In this document: positions 30,901 through 41,041 of the stretch, piece by piece
Numbering within the stretch: the first letter of the stretch is position 1
Layout of the letters: every line of letters begins with the position of its first letter
Assembly (NCBI GenBank): GCA_014138725.1
Contig: JACJID010000007.1
Coordinates: 372,001 to 436,000, forward strand
Length of the DNA: 64,000 nucleotides
Reading direction: 5' to 3'
Source: Kutzneria viridogrisea
Lineage (GTDB): Bacteria > Actinomycetota > Actinomycetes > Mycobacteriales > Pseudonocardiaceae
The notes under the pieces: model-generated
What the model saw: the letters and a program-made list of their open reading frames with translations, nothing else
Told to the model about the DNA's origin: nothing
The model's database searches: none
Program-made: the position numbers and the translations under genes

Positions 30901-33900
30901 AGGCCCGCGCGAGGTCGCGCAGCAGCGGTCCCTGCGACCAGCCGTCACTCACGATGTGGTGGGCGGTGATCAGTAGCAGTCCGTCGGACAGCGCGAACCG
31001 GATCGGCAGATCGGTACCGAGGTCGAACGGCCGCCGAACCTCGTCCTGATCCTGCTCCAGCACCACCTCGACCTGCTCCGCGGGCAGAATCCGCTGGTGC
31101 GGCACGCCGTTGACGGCCGGGAACAGGGTGCGCAGGCTCTCGTGTCGGCCCACCACGTCGTTGGCCGCGGCTTGCAGCGCGTCCCGGTCGACCGCGCCAC
31201 GCAGGCGCAGCAGGACCGGTGAGGTGTAGGTGCCGCCCAGCCGGTCGCGGAACCAGAGTCCACTTTGGACTGGCGCGAGCGGGATGAGCTCGGGGCGGTC
31301 CACCGGCCGCAGCTCGGGGCGCGCGGACTCACCCTCACGCAGCAGGTCGGCCAGTTGCAGGACCGTCGGCGCGTCGAACAGCGCGCGGATTGGCAGGTCA
31401 GCGCCCAACTCGCCGCTGACCCGGCCGATCAGGCGCATGGCCAGCAGCGAATGTCCACCCAGGTCGAAGAAGTTGTCGTCCACACTGACCTGCCCCACAC
31501 CGAGAACGTCGGCGAACAGCGCGCACAGCACCCGCTCGCGCTCGGTGCGCGGCGCGCGCCCAGTGGAGCGGGCACCGAAGTCGGGGGCGGGCAGCGCCGC
31601 GCGGTCGAGCTTGCCGTTGGGGGTCAACGGCACCGCTGGGATCGGCACGAGGATCGCGGGCACCATGTGCTCGGGCAGGCGGGTCCTGGCGTGCTCGCGG
31701 AGGTCGGCGTCCTGCCCGGGGCGCAGCACGGGGTAGGCGATGATCCGCCCGTCACCGGACACGACCACCACTGCGCGCTCCACTGCCGGGTGCTCGGCGA
31801 GCACGTGTTCGATCTCGCCGAGTTCCACGCGGTGACCGCGAACCTTGACCTGGCCGTCCGCGCGACCGACGAACTCCAGCAGCCCGCCCGGGGTCCACCG
31901 GACCAGGTCGCCGGTTCGGTACAGGCGCGCACCGGAGGCGGCGGCCACGAACCGGGTCGCGGTCAACCCGGGCCGCCGCAGGTAACCGCGCGCCAGTCCG
32001 GAACCGCCCACGTACAACTCGCCGACCACGCCGACCGGCACCGGGCGCAGCCACGCGTCGTACACGTGCACGGAGTTGCCCGGGATCGCCCTGCCGATCG
32101 GCACCGGACCGACCGGTACGGGCGTGCCAGGCTCGATGCGGTACTCGGTGCAGTTCACGGTGGTCTCGGTGGGGCCGTACGCGTTGATCACGGTGACGTC
32201 CGGGTACGCGCGGCGCCAGCCCGCCAACGCCTCGCCGCGCAGCGGTTCGCCGCCCAGCACGAGTTCCACAGTGGGCGAGCAGCGATCGTCCAGCATCGGC
32301 AGGTGGCTCGGGGTGGCCTTGAGCAGGGTTGCGGGCTCGCTGGTGGCCTCCAGCCTGGCCATGCGCACGCTGCCGCCGCAGACCAGTGGCGTGTAGAGGG
32401 CGGTCACGGTGAGGTCGAAGGCGATCGAGGAGTGCACGGTCGCGGTTCCGCGCGCGCTCGGGTAGGAACGGCTGGACTGCTCCAGGTAGGCGACCACGGA
32501 GCACTGCTCCACCAGCACGCCCTTGGGCGTCCCGGTCGAACCCGAGGTGTAGATCAGGTATGCCGGGCAGCGCGGGTCCCGCGCCACCACCGGGTTCGCG
32601 TCCTGCTCGGGAAGTTCCGTCTCGTCGATCAGCAGCCGGGCGACCCCGGTGTCGGGAACTCGTTCGGCGCGCGCGGAGTCGGTGAGCAGGAGGGCGGGGC
32701 GGCTGTCGGTGAGCAGGAACTCGGTGCGCGCGGCCGGGTAGTCCAGGTCCAGCGGCACGTAGCCCGCGCCGGACTTGAGCACCGCCAGCAGCGCGATCAC
32801 CAGGTCGGCGTCGTGTGGCAGGGCAACGGCCACCAGGTCCTCGGCCCCGATGCCCAGGCTGATCAGCTTGTGCGCCAAGCGGTTCGCCCGCCGGTTCAGC
32901 TCCTCGTAGGTCAGCGCATCCAGCACTGCCACGGCGTTCGGCGTGCGTTCCACCTGCCGCTCGAACAGGTCGGCGACCGTGCCCGCCGGGTGCGGGTCAG
33001 CGGTTGCGCCGCACAACTCGGTCAGCTCGCGACGTTCCTGCGGCGCCAGGTGGTCGATCCGGCTCACCGGCTGCCCGGTGTCCTTGGCGAGGCTGGACAG
33101 CAGTGCGCGCAGGTGCTCGACCAGCCGGTCCACCTGCTCGCGGGCGAGCAGGTCGGGGCGGAAACCGATCCGCAGCCGGAGTTCGCTGCCCGGCAGCACC
33201 ATCAGGCTCAGCGGGTAGTGGTCGGCGTCGCGGTCGGACACGCCGGTGACGCGCAGCAGCTCGTCCGGTGTGGTGAAGCCCTCCGGGTAGTTCTCGAACA
33301 CGAGCAGGGTGTCGAACAGCTCCCCGTGTCCGGCGAGGGTGTGCACCTGGGTGAGCCCGATGTGCTGGTGGGCAAGCAACTCGGCCTGCTCGTCCTGCAC
33401 CCTGCGCAGCAGGTCCCCGACCGACTCCGACGGGCACAGCCGCACCCGGACCGGCACCGTGTTGATGAACAGGCCCACCATGGACTCGACCCCGGGTAGC
33501 TCAGGCGGACGGCCGGAGACCGTCGCTCCCAGCACCACGTCGGACCGCCCGGTGTGCACGCCCAGCAGCAGCGCCCAGGCCACCTGGAACACCGTGTTCA
33601 GCGTGACCCCGCTGCGCCTGGCGCACCCCGTCAGGTCCGCGGCCAGTTCCTCTTGCAGCGTAACGAAGAACTGCTCGGGATGCGCCCCGCCAGTGCGCTC
33701 GGCGGCCACCAGCCGAGTGGGCTCGTCCAGACCTGCCAACGCGTGCCGCCACGCGTGCTCTGCCGTGTCGCGGTCCTGGGCGGCCAGCCACTCCAGGTAG
33801 GTCCGGTAGCTCGGCGGCTCGGGCAGTTCACCGCTATGCAGTGCGAACAACTCGCGCAGGAACACCTGCGTGGACCAGCCGTCGAGCAGCACGTGGTGGC

Positions 33901-36900
33901 AGGTGAAGATCAACCGGTACTGATCCGCCCCCAGGCTGATCAGCAGGAACCGCAGCAGTGGCGGGCGGTCCAGGTCGAACGGGCGGGCGCGCTCCTCGGC
34001 GGCGGCGCGGTCCACCTCGCCCGCGGCCAGGTGCACGTGCCGCCACGGCAGTGCCGCCTCGCCGGGGATCACCTGCACGGGGCGGTCCAGCCCCGAGGTG
34101 TGGAAACTCGCGCGCAGGTTCGGGTGACGGGTCAACAGGGTGCGCGCGGCCTGGTGCAGCCGTTCGGGATCGAGGCGGCCTTCGAGCGCGATGTCGTACT
34201 GCACCGCGTACACGTCGGCGGCGCTCTGGTCGTAGCGGGCGTGGAAGACCAGCCCCTCCTGCAACGGGGTGAGCGGCAGGAGGTCGACCAGGCCGGGGTG
34301 CGCGTCCTCAAGCCGCTCGACCTCGCCCTGGGACAGGCCGGCCAGTGGCAGGTCCGAGGGGGTGCGGCGCGGCCTCGACGCGCCGGTGACCGCGGCGATC
34401 TCCCGCAGCGCCGTGAACCAGCGCTCGGCCAGCTCGCGGATCTCCCGCTCGGCGAACAACTCCCCCGGCCAGGTCCAGGTCACCGCCAGCCGCGGGCCGT
34501 CCAGCGCGATCGCGTTGACCTCCAGCGCGTACCGCAGCGGCGCGTCCGGGTCGGCGCCGCTGCCGATCCCTGCGGAACCAGTGAACCGGCCGAGGTAGTT
34601 GAAGCACACCTGCGGGGCGGCCAGCGGCGCGAGCTCCGCGCGGCCCTGCTCGTCGAGGTGGCGCAGCGCGCCGAACCCGGTGCCGCCGGAGGGAAGTGCC
34701 CGCAGTTGTTCCTTGACGCGCTTGAGCGCCTGGCCCGCGTCGCCGGTGCCGGGGTCGAGCAGCGCCGGGTAGATGTTGGTGAACCAGCCGACGGTGCGGT
34801 GCAGGTCCAGCTCGGCCGCCGTGGCGTCGCGGCCGTGCCCCTCCAGGTCGACCAGCACGGCTCCGGTGCCACGCCATCCGCGCAGCGCGAGGGCGAACCC
34901 GGTGAGCAGCACGTCGTCCACCCCGCCGTGCACCCAGGCCGGTGCCGTGGTCAGCAGCGGTTCAGTGTCCGATGTGGACAGAGTGAGGGTGAGTTCGCGC
35001 GCGGTGGCGAACACGTCGCGGGCCGGGTCGAGCGGCCGCTCGCCCAGTGGCGGCTCGTCCCGTTCGAGCAGCTCGCGCCAGAACGGCAGCTCCTCGCGCC
35101 GTGGCCGGTCGCCGAGCAGTTCGGTCCAGCGGCGGAACGAGACGCCCACCGGCGGCAGCTCGACGGGCCGCCCGTGGGCGAGTGCGGTCCACGCCGAGTC
35201 CAGGTCCTCGGCGAGGATCCGCCACGACACCCCGTCCACGACCAGGTGGTGCAGCACGAGGTCCAGGTGTTCGGCGCGGTCCCACTTGGCCAGCACCACA
35301 ACGCCGTCCTCCGGGCGCAGTTCCTCGGCGCCGAAGCACTGGGCCGCCGTCACGGCACCCGGTTGGGCGATGTCCAACGTCCAGTCCCCGGTCAGCCGCG
35401 CGCGCAGTACGTCGTGCCGGTCGAGCACGGCCTGCACGCCAGCGTGCACCTGGTCCTCGGTGAGCCCCTGCGGCACGCGTAGCCGCGCTGACTGGTGGAA
35501 CCCGGTGATCGGACCGCCGGATTCGCGCAGCCACTGCATCATCGGGCTGGTCGAGGTCCGGCCGGTCCCGTCATCCACAGTGGACACTTCGGTGGTGGCG
35601 AGCCTCGCGACGGCCGCGAGCCGTGCGGCGGTGCGGTGCCGGAACACCTCGCGCGGGGTGATCACCAACCCGGCGGCCCTGGCCCGCGCCACGAGCTGGA
35701 TCGAGGTGATGCTGTCCCCGCCCAGGTCGAAGAACCCGTCGTCCACGCCGACCTCGGGCAGGTCGAGCAGTTCGGCGATGAGCGAGCACAGCACCCGCTC
35801 GGTCGGCGTGCTCGGGTCGCGGTGCGTCGTGGCGATGACCGGCTCCGGAAGCGCGCTCACATCGAGCTTTCCGTTGCGGGTCAACGGCAGGGCATCGACC
35901 ACCACGAACGCGCTGGGCACCATGTAGTCCGGCAGGGCCGCCGCGAGGTGCTGGCGCACGCGGTCGACCTCGACCGCACCGACGAGGTAGGCCACGACCC
36001 GTTCCGCGCGCAGCACGACGGCGGCCTGCTCCACCCCGCTGTGGCCGCGCAGCACGGCTTCGACCTCACCGAGCTCGACCCGGAACCCCCGCACCTTGAC
36101 CTGGTTGTCGACCCGGCCGAGGAACTCCAACTCGCCGCGGGCGGTCCACCGGCCCAGGTCCCCCGACCGGTACATGCGGCTGCCGGGCGGGCCGAACGGA
36201 TCGGCCAGGAAACGCGTGGCAGTCAGGCCACGCCGGTTGAGGTAGCCGCGGGTCACCAGCTCGCCCGCGATGTAGAGCTCGCCGCGCACACCGGCCGGCA
36301 CCGGCCGCAGCGCCCGGTCCAGCACGTACATCCTGGTGTTCCAGACCGGCCTGCCGATGGGCAGGATCCCCGTGCGGTCCGGTGCCCCGGGTGGGATGAC
36401 CAGTTCCGTGCAGCCCACGGTGGTCTCCGTGGGGCCGTACTCGTTGACCACGGTGACGCCGGGGTTGGCGGACCGCCACTGCCGCAACTGCTCGCCCGGC
36501 AGGGGCTCGCCGCCCAGGACCAGTTGCCCGCTGGGCGAGTACTCGGCGGGCAGGGTGCGCAGCAGCGCCAGGTGGCTGGGTGTGGCCTTGACGAAGCTGG
36601 GCCGGTCCACCGGCTCGGGGCCCTCGGCGAGGTCCACCAGGTGCACGCACCCGCCGGTGGTCAGCGTGCCGAACAGGCCGGTGGCCGTGAGGTCAAAGGC
36701 GACCGGTGAGTGCAACAGGGTCCGCCCCGCCGTGCTCGGGTAGGCCGACTGCGCCCAGGCCAGGTACTGGGTGAGCGAGCGGTGTTCGACCACGACGCCC
36801 TTGGGCCGCCCGGTCGAACCGGAGGTGAAGATCACGAACGCCGGGTTGGCGGGCAGGCAGGTGACCGGCAGCGGCCCGTCGGACTGGTCGAGCGCACCGA

Positions 36901-39900
36901 GCTCGGTCAGCACCAGGACCGGGTCCACGTCCTCGATCAGCGCGGACAGGCGCTGCGGCGGGTGGCTCGGGTCGAGCGGCAGGTAGGCGGCGCCCGACTT
37001 CAGCACGCCGATCAGCGCCACGACGAGGTCCAGCGAGCGGGGCAGTCGCACGGCGACGAAGCGCTCCGGGGCCGCCCCGCGCCGGATCAGCTCGCGGGCC
37101 AGCCGGTTCGACCTGGCGTCCAGCTCCCGGTAGGTGAGCTGGCCCGTCCTGTGCACGACCGCGACGGCCTCGGGCGTGCGCGCGGCCTGCTCGGCGAGCA
37201 GGTGCACCACCGTCGTGTCGGGCACCGGGTGGGCGGTGGCGTTCCAGTCCACCAGCAGCTGGTGGCGCTCCTGCGCGGACAGGACCTCCAGCGCGGACAG
37301 CGGCTGGTCCGGGTTGGCCACGGCACCGCGCAGGACGCGCAGCAGCTTGTCCACGATCCCGGCCGCGGTGGACTCGTCGAACAGGTCGGTGGCGTACTCC
37401 AGGTGCCCGCGTAGCCCCGCCGACGGGTCGTGCCGCAGCCTCAGGTCCAGGTCGAACTTGGCGGTGCCGGTGAGCAGTTCCTCGGTGTCGAAGGCGGATC
37501 GGCCCTCGGGCACGTCGTCCAGCGTGAGCATGACCTGGAACAGCGGGTGGTGCGCGGCCGTGCGCGCGGGGTTGAGTGCCCGCACCACGCGGTCGAAGGG
37601 CACGTCCTGGTGGGCGAACGCGGCGAGGTCGGTGTCCCTGGTTCGCCGCAGCAGCTCGCGGAAGGTCGGGTCCCCCTCGCTGTCCACGCGCAGCACCAGG
37701 GTGTTGGTGAAGAAGCCGACCATCCCGTCCAACGCGGGGTCGGTGCGCCCGGCGAGGGCGGTGCCGACCGGGATGTCGCTGCCCGCGCCCAACCTGGTCA
37801 GCAGGGCGACCAGCGCCGCCTGCACCACCATGAACACCGTGCTGTCCGTGGACCGCGCCAGCGCGGACAAATCCCCGTGCAGCAACGAGTCCAGCTCCAC
37901 TGGCACCGCGCCGCCCCGGTTGCTGGCGACCTCCGGCCGTGCACGGTCGGTGGGCAGCACCAGGCATTCCGGCGCATCGCGCAGAGCCGCCCGCCAGTAC
38001 GCCAACTGCTGACTGGTCAGACTGCTCGGATCGGACTCGTCCCCGAGCAGATCCCGTTGCCACAGCACGTAGTCCGCGTACTGCACGGGAAGCGCCGACC
38101 ACTGCGGCACCCGCCCCACACGGCGCGCCTCGTAGGCCAGCGTGAGGTCCGCCGTGAGCACCCGTTCCGACCAGCCGTCGGTGATGACGTGGTGCGCCAG
38201 CAACAACAACGCGTCCTCGAACAGCACGGCGCGGAAGGCCGGTTCACGTTCCAGGTCGAAGGGCTGCCGTGCCGCCTGCCGCACGGTGCCCTCACCTGTG
38301 GACACCCCAGCCCACGGCACGATCCGCTGGTGCGGCACACCATCGGTCGCGGGGAACGCCGTGCGCAGGATCTCGTGCCGCTGCACGAGGTCGTCGACCG
38401 CGGCGCACAACGCGGGACGATCCACCTCACCGCGGAACCTGAGCAGCAGCGGCACGCCGTACCCCGCGGTCTCGGCCTGGTTGAGGAACCACAGGCCCTG
38501 CTGCGCGAAGGACAGCGGCACCTGGCCGGACCGCGGTGTGGCGACCGGCGAGGTGCGGGCCGCACCGGCTCCGTCCAGTCGACGGGCCAGCTCGGCCACC
38601 GTGCGCGCCTCGAACACCTCGCGCACGGTGAGCTCGGCGCCAAACTCGGCGCGCACCCGGCCGACGAGCCGCGTGGCCAGCAGGGACTGCCCGCCCAGCG
38701 CGAAGAAGTCGGCGTCGATGCCGACGCTGGCGAGTCCGAGCAGGTCGGCGACCAGGCCGCAGAGCTGGTGCTCGCGAGGTGTGCGGGGCGGGCGGCCCTG
38801 GGCCAGAGCCGCGAAGTCGGGTGCGGGCAGGGCCGCGCGGTCCACCTTGCCGTTGGGCAGCAACGGCAACTCGGCCAGGGCCACCACGGCCGCGGGCACC
38901 ATATGCTCCGGCAACCGCTCGGCCACGTGCTCGCGAATCGCCGCCGGGTCGGCCTCGGCCACCACGTAACCGACCAGTTGCTGGCCAGGCCGCACCACCA
39001 CCGCCGCTCGGCTGACGGCATCGTGGTGCAGCAGCGCCGCCTGGACCTCGCCGAGTTCCACTCGGAAGCCGCGGATCTTCACCTGCTCGTCCGCGCGACC
39101 GGCCAACTCCAGCGTGCCGTCGGCGCCACGCCGCGCGAGGTCGCCGGTGCGGTACATCGTGCCGCCGCCGAACGGGTTGGCCACGAAGCGCTGGGCGGTC
39201 TGCGCGGGCTGGTGCAGGTAGCCGCGCGCCAACCCGGCGCCAGCCAGGTACAGCTCGCCCACCTCGCCTTCGGCCACCGGGCGGAGCCGTTCGTCCAGCA
39301 GGTGCGTGGTGGTGTTGTGCACCGGCGTGCCGAGTCGCTCACCAGCCGGGGCGAACAGGCTGTCGCCGCTGGCCTCGGAGCACCCGTACAGGTTGAGCAG
39401 CACGGCGCCGGGCAGGTGCTCGGCGAACCGCTCGGCCAGCGCGGTGGGCAGCGCTTCCCCGCTGCTGACCCACAACCCGCACGAGGCAAGCTGCTCGGGG
39501 CCGCACACCTCCAGGAACTCCGCGATCAGGCTCGGCACCACGGTGATGCGGCCGATCCCGTGCCGCGCGATGGCCTCGCCCAGTTCCACCGCGCTGCGTG
39601 CGGTGGCGGCGTCGGCCAGCACCACCGGCGCTCCGTACAGCAACGGGCCGAGCAACTCCGTGGACCCGTCGATGAAGCTGATCGAGCTGCGGGCCAGCAC
39701 CGGCTCCTCGGCGTGGAACGGGTACGACTCGGCCATCCAGGCCAGCCGGTTGACCAGTCCCCGGTGCAGTCCGAGCACCCCCTTGGGCCGCCCGGTGGAC
39801 CCCGAGGTGTAGACCACGTGGGCCGGGCTGAGCGGGGTGAGCGGCCGGACGCGGTCCGCGTCGGACGGGTCGGCGGTCGGCTGGTCGCGGGCGGCACGCA

Positions 39901-40276
39901 CCTCCTCGGGGCCCAGCACGCACGCTGGCGCCGCGTCGGCCAGCATGAACTCCTTGCGGCTCACCGGGTACGCGAGGTCCACGGGCAGGTAGGCAGCGCC
40001 CGCCTTGAGCACGCCGAGCAGCGCGACGACCAGGTCCACCGACCGCGGCAGCACCAGGGCCACCACGTCCTCCGGGCCGATCCCGCGCGCGATGAGGTGG
40101 TGCGCGACCTGGTTCGCGCGCGCGTTGAGCTCGGCCGCGGTCAGCGCGCTCGCGCCGCACACCAGCGCCCGCGCCCGCGGTTCTCGCGCCACGCGGGCCT
40201 GGAACACCTCGGGCAGGGTGAGACCCCGCGCGCGCACAACCGACACCTGCTCGCCCCCAACGTTGATCAACCTCAA
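14636..40276 (-). CDS. Giant nine-module non-ribosomal peptide synthetase
   Basis: A single uninterrupted frame of about 8,546 codons. Domain order with rough residues: A1 20-500, T1 525; C2 590, A2 1030, T2 1519, E2 1560-2000; C3 2004, A3 2440, T3 2939; C4 3003, T4 3455; C5 3520, A5 3970, T5 4475; C6 4540, T6 5004; C7 5066, A7 5505, T7 6024; C8 6090, A8 6538, T8 7045; C9 7110, A9 7552, T9 8035, E9 8095-8520. All C domains keep HHxxxDG, and both E domains keep HHLVVDG. Modules 4 and 6 lack A domains. There is no TE; the chain ends 20-30 residues after E9 with a short acidic helix like a communication tail. The listed start is TTG 40276; GTG 40246 has a better purine-rich stretch ahead of it and may be the true start. 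No MbtH-like gene is seen in the window. Confidence 0.97.
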   Translation of the reverse strand: MRLINVGGEQVSVVRARGLTLPEVFQARVAREPRARALVCGASALTAAELNARANQVAHHLIARGIGPEDVVALVLPRSVDLVVALLGVLKAGAAYLPVDLAYPVSRKEFMLADAAPACVLGPEEVRAARDQPTADPSDADRVRPLTPLSPAHVVYTSGSTGRPKGVLGLHRGLVNRLAWMAESYPFHAEEPVLARSSISFIDGSTELLGPLLYGAPVVLADAATARSAVELGEAIARHGIGRITVVPSLIAEFLEVCGPEQLASCGLWVSSGEALPTALAERFAEHLPGAVLLNLYGCSEASGDSLFAPAGERLGTPVHNTTTHLLDERLRPVAEGEVGELYLAGAGLARGYLHQPAQTAQRFVANPFGGGTMYRTGDLARRGADGTLELAGRADEQVKIRGFRVELGEVQAALLHHDAVSRAAVVVRPGQQLVGYVVAEADPAAIREHVAERLPEHMVPAAVVALAELPLLPNGKVDRAALPAPDFAALAQGRPPRTPREHQLCGLVADLLGLASVGIDADFFALGGQSLLATRLVGRVRAEFGAELTVREVFEARTVAELARRLDGAGAARTSPVATPRSGQVPLSFAQQGLWFLNQAETAGYGVPLLLRFRGEVDRPALCAAVDDLVQRHEILRTAFPATDGVPHQRIVPWAGVSTGEGTVRQAARQPFDLEREPAFRAVLFEDALLLLAHHVITDGWSERVLTADLTLAYEARRVGRVPQWSALPVQYADYVLWQRDLLGDESDPSSLTSQQLAYWRAALRDAPECLVLPTDRARPEVASNRGGAVPVELDSLLHGDLSALARSTDSTVFMVVQAALVALLTRLGAGSDIPVGTALAGRTDPALDGMVGFFTNTLVLRVDSEGDPTFRELLRRTRDTDLAAFAHQDVPFDRVVRALNPARTAAHHPLFQVMLTLDDVPEGRSAFDTEELLTGTAKFDLDLRLRHDPSAGLRGHLEYATDLFDESTAAGIVDKLLRVLRGAVANPDQPLSALEVLSAQERHQLLVDWNATAHPVPDTTVVHLLAEQAARTPEAVAVVHRTGQLTYRELDARSNRLARELIRRGAAPERFVAVRLPRSLDLVVALIGVLKSGAAYLPLDPSHPPQRLSALIEDVDPVLVLTELGALDQSDGPLPVTCLPANPAFVIFTSGSTGRPKGVVVEHRSLTQYLAWAQSAYPSTAGRTLLHSPVAFDLTATGLFGTLTTGGCVHLVDLAEGPEPVDRPSFVKATPSHLALLRTLPAEYSPSGQLVLGGEPLPGEQLRQWRSANPGVTVVNEYGPTETTVGCTELVIPPGAPDRTGILPIGRPVWNTRMYVLDRALRPVPAGVRGELYIAGELVTRGYLNRRGLTATRFLADPFGPPGSRMYRSGDLGRWTARGELEFLGRVDNQVKVRGFRVELGEVEAVLRGHSGVEQAAVVLRAERVVAYLVGAVEVDRVRQHLAAALPDYMVPSAFVVVDALPLTRNGKLDVSALPEPVIATTHRDPSTPTERVLCSLIAELLDLPEVGVDDGFFDLGGDSITSIQLVARARAAGLVITPREVFRHRTAARLAAVARLATTEVSTVDDGTGRTSTSPMMQWLRESGGPITGFHQSARLRVPQGLTEDQVHAGVQAVLDRHDVLRARLTGDWTLDIAQPGAVTAAQCFGAEELRPEDGVVVLAKWDRAEHLDLVLHHLVVDGVSWRILAEDLDSAWTALAHGRPVELPPVGVSFRRWTELLGDRPRREELPFWRELLERDEPPLGERPLDPARDVFATARELTLTLSTSDTEPLLTTAPAWVHGGVDDVLLTGFALALRGWRGTGAVLVDLEGHGRDATAAELDLHRTVGWFTNIYPALLDPGTGDAGQALKRVKEQLRALPSGGTGFGALRHLDEQGRAELAPLAAPQVCFNYLGRFTGSAGIGSGADPDAPLRYALEVNAIALDGPRLAVTWTWPGELFAEREIRELAERWFTALREIAAVTGASRPRRTPSDLPLAGLSQGEVERLEDAHPGLVDLLPLTPLQEGLVFHARYDQSAADVYAVQYDIALEGRLDPERLHQAARTLLTRHPNLRASFHTSGLDRPVQVIPGEAALPWRHVHLAAGEVDRAAAEERARPFDLDRPPLLRFLLISLGADQYRLIFTCHHVLLDGWSTQVFLRELFALHSGELPEPPSYRTYLEWLAAQDRDTAEHAWRHALAGLDEPTRLVAAERTGGAHPEQFFVTLQEELAADLTGCARRSGVTLNTVFQVAWALLLGVHTGRSDVVLGATVSGRPPELPGVESMVGLFINTVPVRVRLCPSESVGDLLRRVQDEQAELLAHQHIGLTQVHTLAGHGELFDTLLVFENYPEGFTTPDELLRVTGVSDRDADHYPLSLMVLPGSELRLRIGFRPDLLAREQVDRLVEHLRALLSSLAKDTGQPVSRIDHLAPQERRELTELCGATADPHPAGTVADLFERQVERTPNAVAVLDALTYEELNRRANRLAHKLISLGIGAEDLVAVALPHDADLVIALLAVLKSGAGYVPLDLDYPAARTEFLLTDSRPALLLTDSARAERVPDTGVARLLIDETELPEQDANPVVARDPRCPAYLIYTSGSTGTPKGVLVEQCSVVAYLEQSSRSYPSARGTATVHSSIAFDLTVTALYTPLVCGGSVRMARLEATSEPATLLKATPSHLPMLDDRCSPTVELVLGGEPLRGEALAGWRRAYPDVTVINAYGPTETTVNCTEYRIEPGTPVPVGPVPIGRAIPGNSVHVYDAWLRPVPVGVVGELYVGGSGLARGYLRRPGLTATRFVAAASGARLYRTGDLVRWTPGGLLEFVGRADGQVKVRGHRVELGEIEHVLAEHPAVERAVVVVSGDGRIIAYPVLRPGQDADLREHARTRLPEHMVPAILVPIPAVPLTPNGKLDRAALPAPDFGARSTGRAPRTERERVLCALFADVLGVGQVSVDDNFFDLGGHSLLAMRLIGRVSGELGADLPIRALFDAPTVLQLADLLREGESARPELRPVDRPELIPLAPVQSGLWFRDRLGGTYTSPVLLRLRGAVDRDALQAAANDVVGRHESLRTLFPAVNGVPHQRILPAEQVEVVLEQDQDEVRRPFDLGTDLPIRFALSDGLLLITAHHIVSDGWSQGPLLRDLARAYSARVAGTAPDWEPLPVQYADFVLWQGQLPSTGTEYWQEVLHDLPTRIELPGDRPRPAVASHRGDSVPVRIPAGLHGEVLRLARTTGTTVFMVLHAGLAALLTRLGSGTDIPIGTVTAGRPEPVLEELVGYFVNTVVLRTSTDGQPSFRELLDRVRETDLGAYAHQDVTVERLVELLRPARSLAHHPLFQVMLILQHESAPLTGFTGLSVDQLDSPSNSAWFDLELNLRERRAADGSPAGIEGVLDFATDLFDRDTAARLVEQLVDLLARFCADPDAVVVAGEPLLAVEAEPAEPVVRQEVWTEEHRALSALFAEVLGVARIDPLDDFFVAGGHSLSAIRLLSRIRSVFGVELPVRAVFEAPTVAQLLPRLRHGGRVRPQLVAAPRPDRVPLSYAQQRLWFLYRMEGASPTYNIPLVLHLSGALDRAALQEAIRDVMRRHESLRTMFPDVDGIAYQHILPADGPLLEMSVVDGSGDLDEAIRYGFDLSTELPLRATLFAHSATEHVLLLLRHHIASDGWSFAPLVRDLSACYAARRGGSAAHLPELPVQYADYALWQRELLGDEQDPGSEAGRQLAHWVEALAGLPDELELPADRVRPAVASYRGAQHDFLVDEAVRGALADLARESNATLFMVLQAALSVLLMRMGAGEDIPVGTAVAGRTEDAVSDLVGFFVNTLVLRADLSGRPSFRELLARVRDTDLAAFAHQDLPFERLVEALRPARSTGRHPLFQVMLVVQNNQDGQLTMPGLDVRIQEVTTGVAKLDLSFVVEEVAGTGLRTSIEYATDLFDAATIEALATRYHQVLIEVLRDPDRPVTAIPVLSPPEQYRVLRGWNGGPGAESKTLPQLFEEQVRRTPGNAAVECADRVLTYRELNARANLLARGLPSAGIVAVALPRSVELVVAILAVLKAGAAYLPVDPGYPAERIAHLLADSRPELVITDPAGAATLPEDGTPRLLIDSAPTRGQDGDLGARGSVDDLAYVIYTSGSTGLPKGVAVTHRGLANLVGNQARCYRVDEQARVFQFVSPSFDVSVAELCLALLHGGCLVVPPRPVLGAELTAALAEQRITHVHVPPSVLATVPPAELPELRVLITGGERCPEDLAAVWSRDRLLVNAYGPTEATVDVTWADRPEVIGRPIAGARVHVLDGELNPVPPGVPGELYVAGDGLARGYLGRPALTAQRFVANPFDGGRMYRTGDLVRWRADGQLEYLHRVDDQVKVRGFRVELGEITAALRTHPAVEQAAVVVREDRPGDRRLVGYVVARGRTEPRQLREYLASTLPEHLVPSAVLVLDALPLTPNGKLDHAALPAPDTTGSQPGRAPRTEREQVLCGLFAEVLGLPQVGVDEGFFELGGHSLLAVRLIGRVQAAFEVDLPVAAVFDAPTVAELIDRIDGAEQARPRLRPMPRPALVPLSYAQQRLWFLQRVDRAATTYNVPLALRLRGELDRPALLAALGDLVARHESLRTIFPEQDGEPYQLVLPPTSPRLHDAEPGHAFDLATEPPLRCSLVRHTPTEHVLLLLVHHVASDGWSMAPLAGDLARAYAARRAGAAPQWTDLSVQYADYTLWQRELLGSPEDPSSLMSRQLEFWRAALADLPELVELPADRPRPAVASHRGAEFEFALDAGLHKAVLDLARASGTTTFMVLHAALAALLAELGAGTDIAVGVPVAGRSDLALDELVGFFVNTLVLRVDLSGSPSFRELLARVRKADLAAYAHQDVPFDRVVEALNPTRSLAHHPWFQVMLSLQSQPSGELSLPGLAVEPVEVDAAVARFDLEFRFTERYVDEVPAGLHGVIEYATDLYDRRTASRLADRFTGLLGQVLADPRHPVEAVPRLPVAVRPEAPAAPADTPQAEILCGLIADVLGHDSVGAGDSFFELGGHSLSAIKLLSRVRVVFGVELPIRALFEAPTAAGLAAHLTTTTRAASPVSQLPRPDKLPLSHAQRRLWFLHRLSGPSTTYNVPLALKLTGALDRSALCAAVDDLVRRHETLRTAFSEVDGEPAQTVLAHTPVRTFLVETADLAAAVLTETRHAFDLDTEVPFRPTLFAASDTEHVLVLLMHHLVTDGWSEAVLRRDLLTAYTARCAGQEPNWPPLTMQYADHVLRQPAPPDSAFERLANLPELLDLPTDRPRPARPSHEGGTVEFTVDSELHAALTRLARSSGSTLFMVVHAALAVLLTRLGAGADIPIGTPVAGRPDEALHEVVGFFVNTLVLRTDTSGDPGFTELLARVRDADLAAYAEQDVPFERLVEVLNPARSLAHNPLFQVMLVLQHDTEPDPELPGLSVREVAPASWVAKFDLTFALSEQHGAGGLHGELEYATDLFDRQTAQELADRLIRVLRAVSADPEAPISRAELLAATERELVVREWNDTKRPVLDRTIPELVEAQPADAVALCDGEDEISYGELNRRANRLAHHLIALGVTAEQPVALLLAPSVELVVAQLAVLKAGGAYVPLDTRHPVARTNLVLTRLGISLLLTDQRHRPTEVPARVVLVEQAPDLPATSPQVPVAPANACYVMHTSGSTGLPKGVTVTHRNVVHLAADRRMSDPGKVLLHSSTAFDANTYEVWTTLLNGGQVVLAAHTEHPDAAALWRQIERHGVTDLFLTTALFAVLAEEPGTAPPSLRRIWTGGETASAHAMRAMLARCPDTRIGHVYGPTEATTFATAFEVDLAEAAPPIGRPMDNTRCHVLDAWLRPVPPGVTGELYLAGTGLARGYAANPGLTAERFVADPFGPAGERLYRTGDLARWNRDGALEHLGRADQQVKIRGFRVEPGEVEACLLGSAQVARAAVLPRRDHLGELRLVAYVVPAAEPVDLDQLRAQLRDRLPEYMVPTSFVPVPELPLKPSGKLDAARLPDPEPAVAAGALGTASPQEALLCALFGQVLGIAEVGPRDDFFQLGGHSLLATKLISRIRTAFGVEVPIRALFETPTAAGLAPRLTGTGSARPALTRRARPARLPLSFAQHRLWFLNRLDGPSATYNIALAVSLTGDLDVPALGLAVGDLVARHESLRTVFPLDGDTPYQQVLDQVPGMVVVDGGPEQVAEAARAPFDLLTEPPIRVTLFRTGPSQHVLLLLLHHIAGDGWSMDPLWTDLAAAYAARVQGAQPQWPDLPVQYADYALWQRELLADDRQLAYWRGTLAGLPEQLDLPTDRRRPAVASYRGEQISLNVDAELHRGLLGLARDTGTTLFMVVQAGLAALLTRLGAGTDVPIGTAVAGRTDEALDQLVGFFVNNLVLRTDTSGDPGFAELLTRVRDTDLAAFAHQDLPFERLVEALNPARSLARHPLFQVLLILQNNRAAALRLPGVEAAVTDVGTGTVKVDLELDLVEQHAADGSPAGLDGVLQYAVDLFDRDTAQALATRLVRLLSHAVLSPDTPLSGLALLSDVERHELLVARNNTDREVPGLSLPELVGQQVRRTPSAPAVICGDTVLSYADLDRRATRLARYLITLGAGPERVLALALRRSAHVPVVLLAIQKTGAAYLPIDPAHPAERIAYVLGDARPLCLITDARVEAGDVLVVDPEDPAIEQYPAGELAVPAAENRLAYVIYTSGSTGRPKGVLVTVGNLVNFLAAMREVVPLSPVDRVLAVTTIAFDIAALELYLPLISGAAVVIAEDAAVREPAALAALISSAGVTVAQATPGLWQALHEHGHDPVRVLTGGEALPAALARRLTASGAPVTNLYGPTETTIWSTAATITTENADAPPIGAPIANTRAYVLDGALQPVPTGVTGELYLAGDGVARGYAGQPGLTATRFVANPFGGGRLYRTGDLARWRGDGQLEYVTRVDDQVKLRGFRIELGEVAAVLARHPRVSAAVAVVRGGARLVGYLQGADVPVQEVLAQARGWLPDYMVPSALVVLDSLPMTPNGKVDRTALPDPERAGTSVRAPLTGREQALCGLFAEVLGLPEVGVGEDFFALGGHSLLASALTNRVRTALGCELAIRDVFLAPSPAALAHRLTGAAGARPRLLAGPRPDRVPLSYAQARLWFLHRLEGPSSTYNLPLVFRVTGDLDLSALRSAVGDLVARHEVLRTVIRGEAEAHQVVLDASPEFTVVETEDLDRALAEHLGHGFDLSAELPLRVTVFATGGEHVVLLLMHHIASDGGSEGPLVRDLSTAYAARLGGSAPQWTDLPVQYADYALWQRTAPDPDVEFWRTELAELPEAVTLPTDHPRPAVASHRGDHVEFELGESVHRGITELARSTGSTVFMVVQAGLAVLLSRLGCGTDIPIGTPVSGRSDVALEDLIGFFANTLVLRTDTAGDPPFAELVRRVRAADLAAFSHQDVPFERLVDLVNPERSLAHHPLFQVMLTVAQDGPAGLVLPGAEVRAVGVGTGVAKFDLAFTLFTRGDGGMGGVLEYATDLFEPATAQAIADRFVRVLTAVVAEPGAVISAVEVCSPEETHQLLVEWNRTDRLVPRATIAELFERQVRATPDAAAVVFEHEELSYRELNRRADRLAHWLVASGVGPERLVAVSLPRGIDLVVAFLAVQKSGGGFLAVDPDYPAERVDFMLRDARPAVVLTEMPALTTPGGKLPSADLANTAYVIYTSGSTGRPKGVVVTHQGIASLVRAQADAFGIGPGSRVLQFASASFDASVSELCVALLTGACLVLGPVDRLVGEPLSVLLAEHGVTHLTLPPSALSALPEHSLDPGVTLVVAGEACPPALAETWSRGRRMLNAYGPSEATVCATISDPLSSSDTPIGRPITNTKVYVLDPALRLVPPGVAGELYVSGPGLARGYAGQPGLTATRFVANPFGGGRMYRTGDLVRWAVDGQLEFLGRTDEQVKLRGYRIELGEIESALTRAPGVVQAAVTDRLVAYVVGQARPADLRAHLARVLPSYMVPSVYVPLDALPLLPNGKVDRSGLPAPVVAVSGGEAGTPTEDLFRTLIAEVLGLPGVGVDDSFFELGGDSILSLRLVSRARAAGRVITAREVFLHRTARGLAAAADRARPVVVEPAEAGLGPVLGTPISEWLWQRGGPVGGFTQSLVLRVPADLGRERLVTAWQAVLDRHDMLRAVLRDGQLVVAHRGAVHATEQITRVPVTAQDVHEVVAAQGIAARDRLNLSAGPLSQLVWFDAGAGKPGWLLLVAHHLVVDGISLRILVEDLATAWRAGDLAPVPTSFRTWARHLHGQARRPERVAELERWLAVAATPDPPLTTRPLDPERDVTGTAAELRLCLPAAHATPLLTSVPARYDAGVQDVLLAGLALAIARWRRARGISADSQVLVDLEGHGRVTGIAEGVDLSRTVGWFTTLFPVRLDPGERTSTAVSLVKEQVRAVADDGIGYGLLRHLNPATRAALAGAPTPQIGFNYLGRFTTTDTAWSVAEDLSGPPGSDPGMPLAHVLEVNAHAEDSAGSLELVATWTWPGDLLGEPEVREFAELWFQVLRQLADSPDFALAHLDQSEIEELEAEFGPVEP
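18970..22040 (-). other. NRPS module 8: C-A-T, predicted Gly
   Basis: C8 has [10 protein letters not shown]8 pocket residues read D-I-L-Q-L-G-L-I-W, the known Gly code. T8 is [14 protein letters not shown]. Confidence 0.8.
22040..25110 (-). other. NRPS module 7: C-A-T, Val/Ile-like
   Basis: C7 has [10 protein letters not shown]7 pocket residues read D-A-Y-F-W-G-V-T-F. The TF ending and hydrophobic positions resemble Val/Ile-type codes, without an exact match that I can recall. T7 is [14 protein letters not shown]. Confidence 0.6.
25110..26700 (-). other. NRPS module 6: C-T without an A domain
   Basis: C6 is complete ([23 protein letters not shown]). A Pro/Ala-rich linker of about 30 residues leads straight to T6 ([17 protein letters not shown]). 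There are no A-domain motifs. T6 shares SAI(R/K)LLSR and VFGVELP(V/I)RA with T4 only, so the two carriers may be served by one stand-alone A enzyme. Confidence 0.9.
26700..29750 (-). other. NRPS module 5: C-A-T, basic-residue-like pocket
   Basis: C5 has [10 protein letters not shown]5 pocket residues read D-V-A-H-I-G-A-V-D. The nearest code I know is Arg (DVADVGAID), but the acidic residue that would bind the side chain is His here. Specificity is therefore uncertain: a modified Arg, or another residue. T5 is [14 protein letters not shown]. Confidence 0.6.
29750..31300 (-). other. NRPS module 4: C-T without an A domain
   Basis: C4 is complete ([26 protein letters not shown]). It is followed by only about 40 residues of Glu/Pro/Val-rich linker before T4 ([17 protein letters not shown]). 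No A-domain core motif lies between, and the frame is continuous. The carrier Ser is present, so loading in trans is possible. Confidence 0.9.
31300..34300 (-). other. NRPS module 3: C-A-T, predicted Asp
   Basis: C3 begins [15 protein letters not shown], different from the other C domains and typical of a domain that accepts a D-configured donor after an E domain. A3 pocket residues read D-L-T-K-V-G-A-V-N, close to Asp codes of acidic lipopeptide synthetases. T3 is [14 protein letters not shown]. Confidence 0.75.
34300..38540 (-). other. NRPS module 2: C-A-T-E, predicted D-Asn
   Basis: C2 has [10 protein letters not shown]2 pocket residues read D-L-T-K-V-G-E-V-G, matching the known Asn code (DLTKxGEVG). 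T2 has the GGDSI form typical of carriers ahead of epimerases. E2 carries [21 protein letters not shown] and NYLGRF, so the residue should be delivered as D-Asn. Confidence 0.8.
38540..40276 (-). other. NRPS module 1: A-T loading module, beta-amino-acid type
   Basis: The A domain has [12 protein letters not shown] but an unusual pocket. Where alpha-amino-acid enzymes have FDxx it reads SFIDGSTEL, and the A5 motif reads [11 protein letters not shown]. Pocket residues by alignment to GrsA: I-D-T-T-V-S-L-G-D. The Asp has moved one place, as in beta-alanine-type domains (pattern xDxxxSxGD). T1 is [14 protein letters not shown]. There is no starter C domain, so no N-terminal acyl chain is indicated. 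Confidence 0.7.
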
Positions 40277-40331
40277 CGGCGGAGGGTACGAACAGGTGAT
40301 TTCTTCTCGTTATCGCCGATCCCGGCCCTGC

Positions 40332-40397
40332 TCACCAGTGCCGGACGCCGTGCTCGAAGCCGTAGATCACCAGTTGCACCCGGTCGCGGCAGCCCGG
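40332..40397 (-). pseudogene. C-terminal relic of a LuxR/NarL response regulator
   Basis: Reading toward the NRPS on the minus strand gives GCRDRVQLVIYGFEHGVRHW and a stop. This is the end of the DNA-binding domain of NarL-type response regulators (xRDRxQxVxxAYExGxV). Nothing recognisable of the receiver or the first HTH helices remains upstream. A regulator gene seems to have been deleted here, directly ahead of the NRPS. Confidence 0.55.
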
Positions 40398-40498
40398 TGA
40401 GCGGTCGGCCGGCAAGTAGGTTCGCGGGGACGAGCCGGGGTGGGCACTGGGCAATCCGGTGGGGAATTCCGGTGGTAAATACCGCCGAGGCAGCAATT

Positions 40499-40532
40499 CC
40501 CCTGGGCCTGTCGGAGCAGGCGGGGCCAGGGG
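40499..40532. promoter_or_regulatory. Hairpin-forming repeat in the NRPS upstream region
   Basis: CCCCTGG (40499-40505) pairs with CCAGGGG (40526-40532), and the inner GCCTG pairs with CAGGC. TCCGGTGG is also repeated at 40455 and 40468. These lie in the 309-bp region between the NRPS and the divergent hypothetical gene, which otherwise holds only the LuxR relic and the palindrome at 40562. The function is unknown. Confidence 0.35.
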
Positions 40533-40561
40533 CATTCCTCGGATGGCCGTAGCGATCGATT

Positions 40562-40573
40562 CTGACCGGTCAG
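40562..40573. promoter_or_regulatory. Perfect 12-bp palindrome CTGACCGGTCAG
   Basis: A perfect dyad 13 bp upstream of the GTG of the hypothetical gene at 40586, in the divergent region ahead of the NRPS. It could be an operator for a repressor encoded elsewhere. Confidence 0.45.
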
Positions 40574-40585
40574 TAACCTGCCCAC

Positions 40586-41020
40586 GTGTCCTCGATCACA
40601 GCGGTGTTGGCGGCTCGGTGCCACCGCTTTGGTCCTGCGTGTGTCTACTGTGGAATTCCGGTGCTCCTGAACGACGAACCCGAGCACCCGGGGCACGTCT
40701 CCATCGGTGACCACCTGGGCCGGACGGCGGATGCACTCCATTCCGATCGGGTCAACGTTCCCGTTCTGCACCGATTCTGCCTGGAACGGCTGAACTGTGG
40801 CGACGAGCATTCCTGCCTGGGCTACGGGCTGGTCCTGCGGCGCGCCCACCTGGGCTGGGCCACCGAGCAGTACGAGATCGGCAGTTCCCAGCGGCAGTAC
40901 CTGCTGCTGGGCATGCAGGCGGTACCGCTGCGCAACCCGGAGCTGTACCAGCGGTACTGGCGGGTGCGGAAGATGCGCTACGCGTGCAAGGCATGCAGGT
41001 ATTACGTCGGCTGGTTCTGA
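40586..41020 (+). CDS. Cysteine/histidine-rich hypothetical protein
   Basis: A 144-residue soluble protein with three Cys-rich spots: ACVYCG near residue 20, FCLERLNCGDEHSC near 65-80, and YACKACRYY near the C-terminus. The spacing suggests a zinc-ribbon-like fold. The HxxH-like segment PGHVSIGDH after the first CxxC is faintly reminiscent of HNH proteins, but no full HNH motif is visible. GTG 40586 has no strong ribosome site. It lies 21 bp before the etfD-like gene on the same strand and may be cotranscribed with it. No function is assigned. Confidence 0.6.
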   Translation: MSSITAVLAARCHRFGPACVYCGIPVLLNDEPEHPGHVSIGDHLGRTADALHSDRVNVPVLHRFCLERLNCGDEHSCLGYGLVLRRAHLGWATEQYEIGSSQRQYLLLGMQAVPLRNPELYQRYWRVRKMRYACKACRYYVGWF

Positions 41021-41041
41021 TGCGACTGGAGCTGAGGACAC

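Noticed and set aside
26837-30976. A 1,379-codon open frame on the plus strand opposite the NRPS
   Set aside because: It lies wholly antisense to conserved C, T and A domain motifs, has a His/Gln/Arg-rich shadow composition and no domain; the same holds for the other long plus-strand frames between 13.8 and 40.5 kb.
29750-31300. Module 4 explained by a sequencing gap or frameshift hiding an A domain
   Set aside because: The frame is continuous and the C-to-T linker is only about 40 residues; an A domain needs about 500.
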